In this document: one piece after another, positions 43,683 to 52,367 of the stretch
Layout of the letters: each line of letters opens with the position of its first letter
Position numbering within the stretch: the first letter of the stretch is position 1
Source of the DNA: Hungateiclostridiaceae bacterium UBA1305
GTDB lineage: Bacteria; Bacillota; Clostridia; Acetivibrionales; DTU013
Assembly: GCA_002307275.1 (NCBI GenBank)
Contig: DBTX01000068.1
Span: forward strand, 1-64,000
DNA length: 64,000 bases
Direction of reading: 5' to 3'
Program-made: the position numbers and the translations under genes
Notes under the pieces: generated by a model
What the model was told of the DNA's origin: nothing
The model's database searches: none
Seen by the model: only the letters and a program-made list of their open reading frames with translations

Positions 43683-44516
43683 TTATTTCTGATTCCTTCT
43701 CTTGACTATGAACTTATCGGATTTGTTCTTCTTCTTCCTGGTCTTGTAACCAAGAGTAGGCTTGCCCCAAGGAGTCACCGGACTCGGCCTTCCTATTGGA
43801 GACTTGCCTTCACCACCACCATGCGGATGGTCTACAGGATTCATAACAACACCGCGTACCGCAGGTCTGACGCCCATCCATCTTTTTCTGCCCGCCTTGC
43901 CGATCTTGATATTTTCGTTCTCAATATTGCTTAACTGGCCGATGGATGCTTTACATAGCATTCTGATCATTCTTACTTCGCCTGAAGGAAGTCTTACCTG
44001 AGCATAATCGCCTTCCTTGGCCATGAGCTGTGCCGCATTCCCGGCAGCTCTGACAAGTTGGCCGCCTTTTGCAGGCTTGAGCTCTATATTGTGGATCAGA
44101 GTACCGACCGGAATATTGATCAGCGGAAGCGTATTGCCCGGCTTAATATCGGCGGCAGCCCCTGATTCAACAGCGTCTCCAACCTTTAAGCCAACAGGCG
44201 CCAGTATATATCTCTTTTCTCCATCTGCATAGAAGAGAAGTGCAATATTTGCAGTCCTGTTAGGATCATACTCGATGGCTGCAACTTTTGCCTTTACACC
44301 ATCTTTATCTCTTTTGAAATCGATGATTCTGTACTTCTGTCTTGCTCCGCCACCGTGGTGACGTACAGTGATCCTGCCGTAAGAATTTCTGCCGCCTGAT
44401 TTATTTAATGTTTCCAACAGAGACTTTTCAGGCTCCGTTTTCGTAATTTCCTCGAATGTGGAAACAGTCATGAATCTTCTTGCGGGAGTTGTCGGATTAA
44501 ACTTCTTTACTGCCAT
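43683..44516 (-). CDS. rplB: 50S ribosomal protein L2
   Basis: 277 residues. Peptidyl-transferase region protein. NSYGRITVRHHGGGARQKYR near residue 45 and the conserved C-terminal VMNPVDHPHGGGEGKSPIG with the key histidine are present. Confidence 0.98.
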   Translation of the reverse strand: MAVKKFNPTTPARRFMTVSTFEEITKTEPEKSLLETLNKSGGRNSYGRITVRHHGGGARQKYRIIDFKRDKDGVKAKVAAIEYDPNRTANIALLFYADGEKRYILAPVGLKVGDAVESGAAADIKPGNTLPLINIPVGTLIHNIELKPAKGGQLVRAAGNAAQLMAKEGDYAQVRLPSGEVRMIRMLCKASIGQLSNIENENIKIGKAGRKRWMGVRPAVRGVVMNPVDHPHGGGEGKSPIGRPSPVTPWGKPTLGYKTRKKKNKSDKFIVKRRNQK

Positions 44517-44577
44517 TTCTTCTCACTCCTATCTGAAATGCGTGATAAGCACTAACACATTCCTATTTCACAAATTT

Positions 44578-44931
44578 TTATTGCGTTACGCCATACTCTT
44601 CGATGCTTGACTTATACTTCTTTGTGCTGGCTATTTCCTTGCCGCCCTTTGTCAAATAGAAATCTGTCTTGGGAGAAAGGTCTATCTTTACGACAGCCTT
44701 TTTCCAGTCCGGCCTCGGTCCTACATGAACGCCCTGTCTCTTTACTTTACCGTTGTAGTTCATTGTGTTGACCTGGAGTACCTTTACCTGGAAAAGCCTT
44801 TCGGTCGCCTGTCTGATTTCCGTCTTGGTTGCATTGACATCCACGATAAAGGTGTATTTGCCGATTGCTACCTCAAGGTTGCTCTTCTCAGTAATAAACG
44901 GTCTGATGATAATATCTTCAGGTGTTCTCAT
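44578..44931 (-). CDS. rplW: 50S ribosomal protein L23
   Basis: 117 residues. EDIIIRPFITEKSNL, YTFIVDVNATKTEIRQA and VHVGPRPDWKKAVVKI. Slightly long C-terminal tail. Overlaps rplD by one base. Confidence 0.97.
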   Translation of the reverse strand: MRTPEDIIIRPFITEKSNLEVAIGKYTFIVDVNATKTEIRQATERLFQVKVLQVNTMNYNGKVKRQGVHVGPRPDWKKAVVKIDLSPKTDFYLTKGGKEIASTKKYKSSIEEYGVTQ

Positions 44932-45554
44932 TACGCATACACCTCCTCGACTTTTTCGACTGCATCCCTGGTAATGATGAATTTCTCATACTTCAGGATG
45001 TCAAATACGTTTATGGTATTGACAAATGTGGTCTTCACTCCGGGTATGTTCCTTGCGGATTTTTCAACTGCGTCATTCTTTGAATCAAGAACGATCAGTA
45101 CGCTGGTTTCTACCTTTAATAAGCTAAGCACATTCGTCATTTGTTTTGTTTTGATGCTATCAAAATTCAACACGTCAAGAACAAGAATTTCCTTCTCGTT
45201 GACTTTAGAAGTGAGAGCCGACTTGAGCGCCAGCTTCTTGAGCTTCTTCGGAAGTGTATAAGAGTAACTCCTTGGCTTGGGTCCAAGAACAATACCGCCC
45301 TTGATCCACTGTGCGGAACGTATGCTGCCCTGTCTTGCCCTGCCTGTACCCTTCTGTCTCCAGGGTTTCTTTCCTCCGCCTCTTACCTCACTCTTGGTTT
45401 TGGTAGACTGCGTACCCTGCCTTTTGTTTGCTAACTGATTCTGTACTGCGAGATGAACTGCATTTTCGTTGACATCTATACCGAATATATTATCATTCAG
45501 TTCAATTTCTCCGACTGTCTCGCCCTTCATATTGAATAAATCAACCTTTGGCAT
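44931..45554 (-). CDS. rplD: 50S ribosomal protein L4
   Basis: 207 residues. RQGTQSTKTKSEVRGGGKKP and WRQKGTGRARQGSIRSAQW form the extended loop in the exit tunnel. L4 represses the S10 operon in Escherichia coli; no such site can be proven here. Confidence 0.98.
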   Translation of the reverse strand: MPKVDLFNMKGETVGEIELNDNIFGIDVNENAVHLAVQNQLANKRQGTQSTKTKSEVRGGGKKPWRQKGTGRARQGSIRSAQWIKGGIVLGPKPRSYSYTLPKKLKKLALKSALTSKVNEKEILVLDVLNFDSIKTKQMTNVLSLLKVETSVLIVLDSKNDAVEKSARNIPGVKTTFVNTINVFDILKYEKFIITRDAVEKVEEVYA

Positions 45555-45579
45555 AATCGCTTCCTCCTCCCTATCCGTA

Positions 45580-46215
45580 TTACTTGCCAGATTTGACAGT
45601 TTCCTTCACAACGACAAGACCGCCCTTTGGTCCTGGAACTGCACCTTTTATCAAAAGCAGGTTTCTTTCGCTGTCAACCCTGACTACTTCAAGGTTCTGA
45701 ACTGTTATCTTATCGACTCCCATATGACCCGGAAGCCTCTTACCTTTAAAAACCCTTGCAGGGCTTGTATTGGAACCCATGGAACCCGGTCTCCTGTGGT
45801 ACATTGAACCATGAGTTTCAGGTCCGCCTGACTGTCCATATCTCTTTATGGTACCCTGGAAACCCTTACCCTTTGAAATACCGCTTACATCAACCTTGTC
45901 TCCGTCACTGAACATGTCAGCAACCTTGATTTCCTGGCCGACTTCGTACTTTTCCACATCCTGTATTCTGAATTCTTTGAGATATCTTCTGGATGAAACC
46001 TTCACCTTGGAGAACAAACCTTTCTCAGGCTTATTCAGCTTTTTCTCCGAAATCTCTTCAAAACCAAGCTTTAATGCCGCGTAACCGTCGTTATCATCTG
46101 TCTTCTTCTGGACAACGGCACACGGACCGGCCTGAATTACCGTTACCGGCAGTGAAAGGCCTGCTTCATTAAATATCTGTGTCATACCTATCTTTTTTCC
46201 CAGTATGAACTTGCT
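45580..46215 (-). CDS. rplC: 50S ribosomal protein L3
   Basis: 211 residues from ATG 46215 with AGGAGG just upstream. ILGKKIGMTQIFNEAG at the start, GKGFQGTIKRYGQSGGPETH and KRLPGHMGVDKITVQNL. An extension to 46272 is not conserved. Confidence 0.98.
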   Translation of the reverse strand, partial: SKFILGKKIGMTQIFNEAGLSLPVTVIQAGPCAVVQKKTDDNDGYAALKLGFEEISEKKLNKPEKGLFSKVKVSSRRYLKEFRIQDVEKYEVGQEIKVADMFSDGDKVDVSGISKGKGFQGTIKRYGQSGGPETHGSMYHRRPGSMGSNTSPARVFKGKRLPGHMGVDKITVQNLEVVRVDSERNLLLIKGAVPGPKGGLVVVKETVKSGK

Positions 46216-46373
46216 CATTCCCTTACCTCCTAAAAATATCATTGGTTCACAATTTCTTATGAACATGATCACTCACTTAGCTGATATAGATTTATCGATT
46301 CCGGTAATTACAAATCGATTTATCGATTTCAGTCAACCACAATTGATGAAATCAATTGGCGGCCGTCCAGCAT

Positions 46374-46685
46374 TTACAGCTTTATCTCGATATCCACGCC
46401 AGCAGGCAGATCCAGCCTCATAAGTGCATCAACCGTCTTTGGTGTAGGCATCAATATGTCTATGAGTCTCTTGTGAGTCCTCATTTCAAACTGTTCACGC
46501 GCATCCTTATACTTGTGGGGAGCTCTCAGGATCGTCATGATCTCCTTCTGTGTAGGCAGCGGAACTGGTCCCGAAACCTGAGCTCCGGTTCTCTTTGCAG
46601 TTTCTACGATCTTCTCGGCAGACTGGTCCAATACCTGATGATCAAATGCTTTCAGTCTGATTCTGATTTTTTGGTTGTTTGCCAT
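46374..46685 (-). CDS. rpsJ: 30S ribosomal protein S10
   Basis: 103 residues. KIRIRLKAFDHQVLDQSAEK, VSGPVPLPTQKEIMTILRAP and EQFEMRTHKRLIDI. First gene of the S10 operon; also the NusE antitermination factor. AGGAGG precedes the ATG by about eight bases. The 158-base gap to rplC holds AT-rich small repeats of ATCGATTTATCGAT type and no gene. Confidence 0.98.
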   Translation of the reverse strand: MANNQKIRIRLKAFDHQVLDQSAEKIVETAKRTGAQVSGPVPLPTQKEIMTILRAPHKYKDAREQFEMRTHKRLIDILMPTPKTVDALMRLDLPAGVDIEIKL

Positions 46686-46709
46686 ACAATAACCTCCTGT
46701 CTAATGTTA

Positions 46710-46763
46710 GGGGACATACCTTTCTGAACATGCTGTATTCCTTTTGCGTTAAGGAATGTCCCC
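46710..46763. repeat. GGGGACA palindrome in the rpsJ leader
   Basis: One palindrome with arms GGGGACATACCTT and AAGGAATGTCCCC and a 28-base loop. It belongs to the same family as 964-1218 and 39377-39589. It lies 10 bases upstream of the rpsJ ribosome site. Confidence 0.8.
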
Positions 46764-46836
46764 TTCTGATTTGTTACGTACAACAAGCGATTTTCTGTAC
46801 ACTATGCCGGGTGTTTCCTGTTTAGCTATTTTAAAA

Positions 46837-46877
46837 CCCAGGATGCTTACAGTACCATAAGGCCTGTAAAACCTGGG
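46837..46877 (-). promoter_or_regulatory. Structured hairpin in S10 operon leader
   Basis: On the minus strand CCCAGG pairs with CCTGGG, and TTACAG with CTGTAA inside it, followed by TTTTAAAAT. It could act as an attenuator or ribosomal protein binding site in the 350-base leader between the promoter (47033-47061) and rpsJ. No match to a named leader could be made by eye. No gene was found in 46686-47177. Confidence 0.5.
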
Positions 46878-47032
46878 CTGTACTTTACAAACAGACACAT
46901 ATTACTATGTGTTCGCAAAATGTACAGTGACTTGTCGCCCGGTTTCTCGAATCGGACATTCTCTGCGGAAGTTCCCTATTTCTAAGAATAGCCATCTCCC
47001 ACTTCATCGTATGTCATGTCACAGCAAGTGAT

Positions 47033-47061
47033 ATTTTACTACAGAATGTACAACATTGCAA
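47033..47061 (-). promoter_or_regulatory. Probable S10 operon promoter
   Basis: Minus strand: -35 TTGCAA (47056-47061), 17-base spacer, -10 TAAAAT (47033-47038). It is preceded by a strongly AT-rich stretch (47062-47160) that could be an UP element. It fits as the start of the long S10-spc transcript. Confidence 0.6.
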
Positions 47062-47177
47062 GGGTTTTTTATTTATAAACAAATTTATTATATTGTTTAT
47101 TGTTTATATTGTTTTATTATTGTCCGCTTTATTATATTGTAGCCTATTATATTGTAGTGTTATAATAATCGTACTCT

Positions 47178-47453
47178 CTATTCTCTAACTCTGCCTTTTG
47201 TCTTGTTATTTCCATCATAACCCTGGGCTGATTCATTATAACTTCCTGAAGTAGCGGTAGAATTATTTTCTTCCTGGCGCATGAGCTTTTCCAACTCCAA
47301 TTGGTTCCTGGCTCTCACTTCCTCAGTTCTGACAAGCGCATCCGCACGGATCTGTTCAACCTTAATCCTATACTTGGTGATTTGGGATATAACTGTAATA
47401 ACCAATCCTACTGCAATTGCAAATATAGGTATCAGATTTTCATTAATATACAT
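47178..47453 (-). CDS. Small membrane protein, unknown function
   Basis: 91 residues. One N-terminal transmembrane helix (about residues 7-25), then a charged helix rich in Arg/Glu (about 28-62, probable coiled coil, VRTEEVRARNQLELEKLMRQ) and a disordered Asn/Ser/Gly tail. AGGTGG lies five bases before the ATG. I do not recognise the family; the layout resembles small phage-shock or envelope accessory proteins but there is no specific motif. Confidence 0.65.
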   Translation of the reverse strand: MYINENLIPIFAIAVGLVITVISQITKYRIKVEQIRADALVRTEEVRARNQLELEKLMRQEENNSTATSGSYNESAQGYDGNNKTKGRVRE

Positions 47454-47645
47454 CGTTCCACCTCGTGCTACTTCATTTGATATAAGATTAACATGTTCTC
47501 ATCTCGACAGGTTTGTCAAGTTGACCGGAGAGACATGCCGTTCACTATTATATCATCACAAGTATAAAACTACCAGTTCAATTGTGATAGTTTAGTTGCG
47601 ATAAGTCAAATATTAGATACTATTCACAGTCACTTTAAAAGGGTA

Positions 47646-47679
47646 CAAGAAAAAGGCTAATGTTTTAGCCTTTTTCTTG
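47646..47679. terminator. Bidirectional terminator hairpin
   Basis: Perfect 13-base stem CAAGAAAAAGGCT/AGCCTTTTTCTTG with an eight-base loop; the stem itself supplies T tracts on both strands. It lies beyond the transposase remnant. Confidence 0.7.
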
Positions 47680-47695
47680 AGTGTGTAGAGTTTTA

Positions 47696-47839
47696 TCAAA
47701 CTTGTGGTGGGTGTAGGAGTTCATTTAGGCTTATCGGATTCCCCCTGCAAAGCCGAAGTAGCGCATAGAACACATTAATACCATTTCTGTAGCATGTCTC
47801 AAGATATGATTTGATGTTCGCATAGAAGAACGCTGTGAA
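47696..47839 (-). pseudogene. Possible transposase C-terminal remnant
   Basis: A 47-codon open stretch ending in TGA with the sequence pieces ANIKSYLETCYRNGIN and LCRGNPISLNELL. This resembles the C-terminal helix of IS66-like and related transposases, and an in-frame stop precedes it. No complete element or inverted repeats are visible. The assignment rests on pattern only. It is the only coding trace in the 530-base gap 47454-47985. Confidence 0.3.
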
Positions 47840-47895
47840 TATTAACTAAGAAGGTTTTAGAAGCTACGCAACAATTATTTAATGCATACTGCCAA

Positions 47896-47935
47896 AAAAG
47901 TGCAATAGACACATTTTCTGATCCATTGCACTTTT
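47896..47935 (-). terminator. Terminator at the end of the polysaccharide operon
   Basis: Perfect 11-base stem AAAAGTGCAAT/ATTGCACTTTT with an 18-base loop and a T tract on the minus strand (six T, 47894-47899). It lies 50 bases after the stop of the Wzz-like gene, the last gene of the locus. Confidence 0.8.
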
Positions 47936-47985
47936 ACATTTAATAGTTCTTAGCACAGCAGTCTATCAATAACAGAGCCTATTGC

Positions 47986-49485
47986 TTACCCAGCTTGCTG
48001 TTCCCCTGTCGCAGTTTTGTTATTATCAGGTCCGGATACTGCATTCTTTAATAAGACAAGAACTACGGCAGTAAAAGCAGCAAGTATGGTTAATACAATA
48101 ACCGCCAGTGCAGGTATTTTTACATTCGATATAAAAGAGGATTTGTACTGCGCAGGTACCGGTATTTTCACTGCATTATTAAATACTTCCGTTTCAAAAT
48201 ACTCTTCTACCGTCTTATTCGTTATATCAACCCAGTTATTCATCTTTTTAGAAATACTCACTACCATAGAATCTACTTCTTTTGAGTATTTTTGCCTGAG
48301 GATCTCATCTACAACAGTCCCATTGATTTTTTCAAGTATCTTCGTATAGTACTCAATCTCACGTGCATCTTCAGAAGCAGTTACACCAGCATCGACCGAC
48401 CTTCCCAGCAATTGGTCATAATATTCATTCTTCTGGTCAAACTCCGTTGTCCCGGCTGTTTCTCCATTTGAACCTGGCATCATGATTAGATTTTTATCCT
48501 TCTGATACGCTTTTACAGCAGCCTGCGCCATCTGCGCCTCATCCTGTTTCTTACCCATTTCAAGCTGATATTGCTCAATACGGTATTGATACAGTGACAA
48601 CAGCCTGTCTTTATCCTTTGTAAGATTATAGCTGTAGATTAAAGAATTCATCCTTGATATATCCACATCATTGATGATGTTCAAATACGATACGATATCT
48701 CCAAAGGACATTTGAGTCGTTTTGGACCGGAAATCCGGTGAGACTTTCTTTTTATCACTGATATAGCTCGTGATAATGTCTATCTGACCCTTCATAATCC
48801 TTGCTACCTCCGGGTAGTCATATTCATCGTAATTCAATTCTCCGACTGCTATCGAAAGAACATTTTTATCTCCATAGGTCTCAATAAAATAATTTTTGTA
48901 CTCCTTAAGAAGCTCATTAACTACTTTATTGGCTTCATCTCCATCTAAACCAAGCTTCTTTTCATTCTTAAAAGTAACCATAAACTGTGTCGGGTGATAC
49001 TCCAATTCATTCAGTTCTTCAAGCTTTGTGACATCCTTCTCAGCCATCTTGTTTATCGTAAGGATTTTATTTATTACATCATCAGGAATTACACCCTGTA
49101 TATCAATATTCTTTCTAATGTCCTCCGTTGTCAGCTTCCGGCCGTATAAATTCATGGTATCCATTACCTTGTCGACAACCACAGGAGCTTTTAATTTATC
49201 TATATCAAAGGTCTTCCCATGAGGATCCAAACCCTTGTCAATACCATCAAAGTTAAACGAAATCAAGGCTTGCACCGAGCCGGATGATTGCTGAATAAAT
49301 AGCATATAAACTGACACTGCAAGAATAGAAAGGATAAACGTAACACAAGTAAACATTACAATAAAACGTTTACAACTTAATAAAATATTGAAGATATTCT
49401 TAAGCGATATTCTCTCTCCATTATCTTCCTCTTGCTTGATTACCAAATTGATCGTATCTTTTTTCTCAAGTTCCAATTTCTCCAT
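47986..49485 (-). CDS. Wzz-like polysaccharide chain-length regulator
   Basis: 499 residues with membrane segments at about 40-64 and 455-482 bracketing a large, mostly helical extracytoplasmic domain. It is preceded by an N-terminal cytoplasmic part with ISLKNIFNILLSCKRF, the usual entry of polysaccharide co-polymerases (Wzz/PCP). A coiled region is seen at about 290-340. No tyrosine kinase domain is fused or adjacent. As the last gene of the locus it should set the length of the Wzy-made chain. Wzz assignment is by topology, not by a strict motif. Confidence 0.75.
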   Translation of the reverse strand: MEKLELEKKDTINLVIKQEEDNGERISLKNIFNILLSCKRFIVMFTCVTFILSILAVSVYMLFIQQSSGSVQALISFNFDGIDKGLDPHGKTFDIDKLKAPVVVDKVMDTMNLYGRKLTTEDIRKNIDIQGVIPDDVINKILTINKMAEKDVTKLEELNELEYHPTQFMVTFKNEKKLGLDGDEANKVVNELLKEYKNYFIETYGDKNVLSIAVGELNYDEYDYPEVARIMKGQIDIITSYISDKKKVSPDFRSKTTQMSFGDIVSYLNIINDVDISRMNSLIYSYNLTKDKDRLLSLYQYRIEQYQLEMGKKQDEAQMAQAAVKAYQKDKNLIMMPGSNGETAGTTEFDQKNEYYDQLLGRSVDAGVTASEDAREIEYYTKILEKINGTVVDEILRQKYSKEVDSMVVSISKKMNNWVDITNKTVEEYFETEVFNNAVKIPVPAQYKSSFISNVKIPALAVIVLTILAAFTAVVLVLLKNAVSGPDNNKTATGEQQAG

Positions 49486-49671
49486 TATAAGAATCCTCCC
49501 TTTATTAAGCTTTGTAAAATCATAGTATAATAATACACTTTAACCTTTTGGATCTTTTCATTTTCTTGTTAAATGCTCTGATCACATTGCTTATAAATTA
49601 TCCTTATTACGACTATTTATATTTTTCTACAGATTAGGATTTTCATCTATTTAATATATCACTATTCTAAC

Positions 49672-49956
49672 TTATCTTTGCCGTTTTGTCTTCTCTATAG
49701 TATTTTCTATAAACCGCTCCTGTTTCACCTTGATACGCTTCATAATCCCCTGAATGGAAGAAAACCTGAAATTGTCCGAATTCATCTTCATGGCAAGGCA
49801 ATAAATGTCAACTATCTGCTTATTGCGATTCGCTACGTAGGGAGTACTGTTTGAGAAATTGTCACCAAGGACAAACTCGTAGGCAGAATTAAGTAATTCC
49901 ACCGTGATATTTGAGCCAATATAGCCTGTGTAACCAGTTAACAAAACCGAATTCAT
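49672..49956 (-). pseudogene. Truncated NAD-dependent epimerase (galE-like) fragment
   Basis: Only the first 40 residues match GalE-type epimerases: LLTGYTGYIGSNITVELLN (Rossmann Gly motif) and DNFSNSTPYV. The rest of the 94-residue frame (ending in a Lys/Arg tail) has no epimerase features, and the catalytic Ser/Tyr-x-x-x-Lys are missing. It looks like the stump of an epimerase gene fused by deletion to other sequence. Located between the HAD gene and wzz; about 185 bases upstream of wzz have no gene. Confidence 0.65.
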
Positions 49957-49957
49957 G

Positions 49958-50167
49958 TTATCTCTTTAACCCTTTGAGATTTCTGTAAATAAGTATAATT
50001 CTTGTTTTCAAAATATCGAGGCAAACATTGCAGTCTGTTATTATGAAAATTCGCAAGCAAATAATCGAAACACAAATAACAGTTAGTATCGAATATAAAA
50101 TCCAGGCACCGTAGCCATCCAATGTCGACATAAAATTGCGTATTAAATCAATATCGGATGTTATCAT
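49958..50167 (-). CDS. Small hypothetical membrane protein
   Basis: 69-residue frame with one strong hydrophobic helix (about 20-42, AWILYSILTVICVSIICLRI). It starts 28 bases after the KdsC-like gene and ends one base before the epimerase fragment. I see no family. It may be the end of a decayed gene rather than a functional small protein. Confidence 0.4.
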   Translation of the reverse strand: MITSDIDLIRNFMSTLDGYGAWILYSILTVICVSIICLRIFIITDCNVCLDILKTRIILIYRNLKGLKR

Positions 50168-50194
50168 ACAATCAGAATTATTGCGTTTTAAATG

Positions 50195-50710
50195 TCATCT
50201 CTCAACTTCGGTAATACCATAGTGCATAAGAACTCTGCTCCAGAGCTCATACTGATTCAAAAAATGCTCCATGATATCCCTAACGGCACCGTCACCACCT
50301 TTTTTCGATGATACAAAGCTAGATATTAAACGAATTTCTTCCGCAGCATTGGAAGGGCAACCCCTTATTCCACACATTTTCATGGCTACGTAATCGTTTA
50401 GGTCATCGCCAATAAAGAGAACTTCGCACAAGGGAATATCTTTATTGTTGCAGATTTCCTTTAGCGCAAAAACCTTATCCACAGTATTACCAAAAACTTC
50501 ACACCCAAGTTCGGCACCTCGTCTGGAAACCGCTTCAGATCTGCGACCGGTAAGGAATATTACAGGCAAGCCTATTACCTGCATAGCCTTGATTGCCAGA
50601 CCGTCCTTGATATCGAAAGACTTTAATTCCGTTTCACCGGAGCCATATGTAATTTTTCCATCAGTCAATGTCCCGTCGACATCGAGTACAATCATACTGA
50701 GTTTAACCAT
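50195..50710 (-). CDS. KdsC-like HAD phosphatase
   Basis: 171 residues. HAD-family phosphatase of the KdsC/NeuA-C type, which removes phosphate from Kdo-8-P or nonulosonate-9-P. Motif I is VLDVDGTLTDGKITY, motif II LTGRRSEAVSRRGAELG, motif III around DKVFALKE, and motif IV FIGDDLNDYVAMK. The GRRSEAV block is diagnostic of KdsC. The last 15 residues are not conserved. Next to an aldolase and a CMP-sugar cytidylyltransferase, it probably dephosphorylates an ulosonate-phosphate intermediate. Exact substrate unknown. Confidence 0.88.
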   Translation of the reverse strand: MVKLSMIVLDVDGTLTDGKITYGSGETELKSFDIKDGLAIKAMQVIGLPVIFLTGRRSEAVSRRGAELGCEVFGNTVDKVFALKEICNNKDIPLCEVLFIGDDLNDYVAMKMCGIRGCPSNAAEEIRLISSFVSSKKGGDGAVRDIMEHFLNQYELWSRVLMHYGITEVER

Positions 50711-50748
50711 AATTCTAACCCTCTGTTTTATAGACCAGTCGCCACCAT

Positions 50749-52329
50749 CTACTGATACAACGATTTAGTCAAAAAGCTCACAGTAACTTTTTCAGCTACT
50801 CTGGCAATCAAGTCCTTATAGAATTCATTTCTCTGCTCTGCTTGTTCCTCGGTTACCGGTCGCCGTAAAGTAGTATTATAATAGTTCTCATTAATATTAA
50901 TAGAGAATCCATCAAAACCAGCAAGGATAATCTCTCTTGCACCAAGTTCTTCAAGTAGCTTTAAAGCAATAACACTCGATGAATCATAGGTTTTTTCATC
51001 AACAATTATCCACTTCTGGTAGTCAACTACATAAACCAAATCGGTACAGGTCTGTGTCAGCCGCGATGGCACAATAATGGCTTTTCCTTGTTCTTTTGCT
51101 TCGGCAAATATTTCTGCACGTGTGGTTAAAACATAATCCGTATTAAATTCAAAGTTGTTCAAACTGATAGAGAATATATCTACTTCCGACAAGAGCGCGT
51201 TAATTTTTCTCGCGGCATCCTTTATGCTCTTGCCAGGTGCCACCAAAAGAACCTTTTTACCCTCAACGCATTCTTTAAGCTTCTTTATAACCTCGGCGTC
51301 ATCAAAAGTCTTGCTGGCATTGTATTTCAAATATAGGTTCTCCGCGTATTGTCTGTCGAAAGAATTTTTCTTTTCTTCGTCAATCATACCTAGCAGTTCG
51401 GCTACCTGATCAATCGGTAGCATATGTTTATTGTAGAAATGCCCCGCGTAGCTTGGCGTACAATGATTGACTGAAGACAAATAGTATTCAGCAGCATAAC
51501 CCCAATACAATTCTTTATGAATCGTGTTTATTACCTGATCAATTAACTCAAGAAGCGGGGTGATTTTGTAATGCTTCCCGTAATAAAGGTTTAAATGCTC
51601 CAACAGTAATTCCGTGTTCAAATTACCCGCGCCCTTGCCCATGCCCATGACGGAAGCATCAAGTATTAAATTCCTGATGGTCGGAAAGTTGAGTAACTCC
51701 ATAGCATTAGAATAGGAAAGCTGCAAATTATTATGAGAATGGAATCCTAGCGAGATACCAGGGTTCAAATTGTTGTCTACCAGATGCATGAGACGGGTAA
51801 CGTCCGTACCACGCATTTCACCAAAACTGTCAACAATATAAAAGCCTGCTGCATCAGATAGTGATTCATTAACAGCCTTTATAAGCTCAAGCAACTCCAT
51901 ATCGGAATACCGCATCGTAAGCATCGGCTGAACATAGAACTGGTACCCCTTGTCAATTACCTTCCGTCCGAGGGTTATAACATCCTTCCAATTCTTCTTG
52001 TGGAAGGCAAGCCGGATACCGTCAATACCATTTTCCTGCCTGTCCTGAAACTTGCCGACATCAAATGTACCATAATCCATCATCGCTACATAAGTTTTGC
52101 CGAGCTGCTTATGCTTTAAGAAATTTGTCGATATTACCTGCTCATTGGAGAATTGCGTACGCCCGGAATCAGAGCCGCTTTTCTCATTAATGTATCCGAG
52201 TTCGATAAAGTCAACGCCGGATCGTTCCAACGATTGTAAGATTTTATCCATATAGTCCTGACCGAAATTAAAGTCGTTGACGCATCCACCATCACGAAGA
52301 GTTACGTCCAATACTTTTATGGAATTCAT
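50749..52329 (-). CDS. DRE-TIM aldolase fused to a DUF115-like domain
   Basis: 526 residues. Residues 1-300 form a DRE-TIM metallolyase (HMGL-like) barrel: the name-giving motif appears as DVTLRDGG at position 8, with the metal-binding HSHN in LGFHSHNNLQLSYSNAM and MGMGKGAGNLNTE after it. These match 4-hydroxy-2-oxovalerate aldolase and related pyruvate-utilising aldolases. Residues about 355-520 look like a Rossmann-type DUF115 domain: KKVLLVAPGKSI, then IILAGFDGFS near 480. It lies between the cytidylyltransferase and the phosphatase. I infer that it makes an alpha-keto acid sugar by aldol addition; neither substrate is proven. Confidence 0.8.
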   Translation of the reverse strand: MNSIKVLDVTLRDGGCVNDFNFGQDYMDKILQSLERSGVDFIELGYINEKSGSDSGRTQFSNEQVISTNFLKHKQLGKTYVAMMDYGTFDVGKFQDRQENGIDGIRLAFHKKNWKDVITLGRKVIDKGYQFYVQPMLTMRYSDMELLELIKAVNESLSDAAGFYIVDSFGEMRGTDVTRLMHLVDNNLNPGISLGFHSHNNLQLSYSNAMELLNFPTIRNLILDASVMGMGKGAGNLNTELLLEHLNLYYGKHYKITPLLELIDQVINTIHKELYWGYAAEYYLSSVNHCTPSYAGHFYNKHMLPIDQVAELLGMIDEEKKNSFDRQYAENLYLKYNASKTFDDAEVIKKLKECVEGKKVLLVAPGKSIKDAARKINALLSEVDIFSISLNNFEFNTDYVLTTRAEIFAEAKEQGKAIIVPSRLTQTCTDLVYVVDYQKWIIVDEKTYDSSSVIALKLLEELGAREIILAGFDGFSININENYYNTTLRRPVTEEQAEQRNEFYKDLIARVAEKVTVSFLTKSLYQ

Positions 52330-52367
52330 GAATGATTGCCTCCCTTGAAATTTGTTCCTAACTTTTT

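Noticed and set aside
49672..49956. Functional UDP-glucose 4-epimerase
   Set aside because: Only about 40 residues match; the catalytic part is missing.
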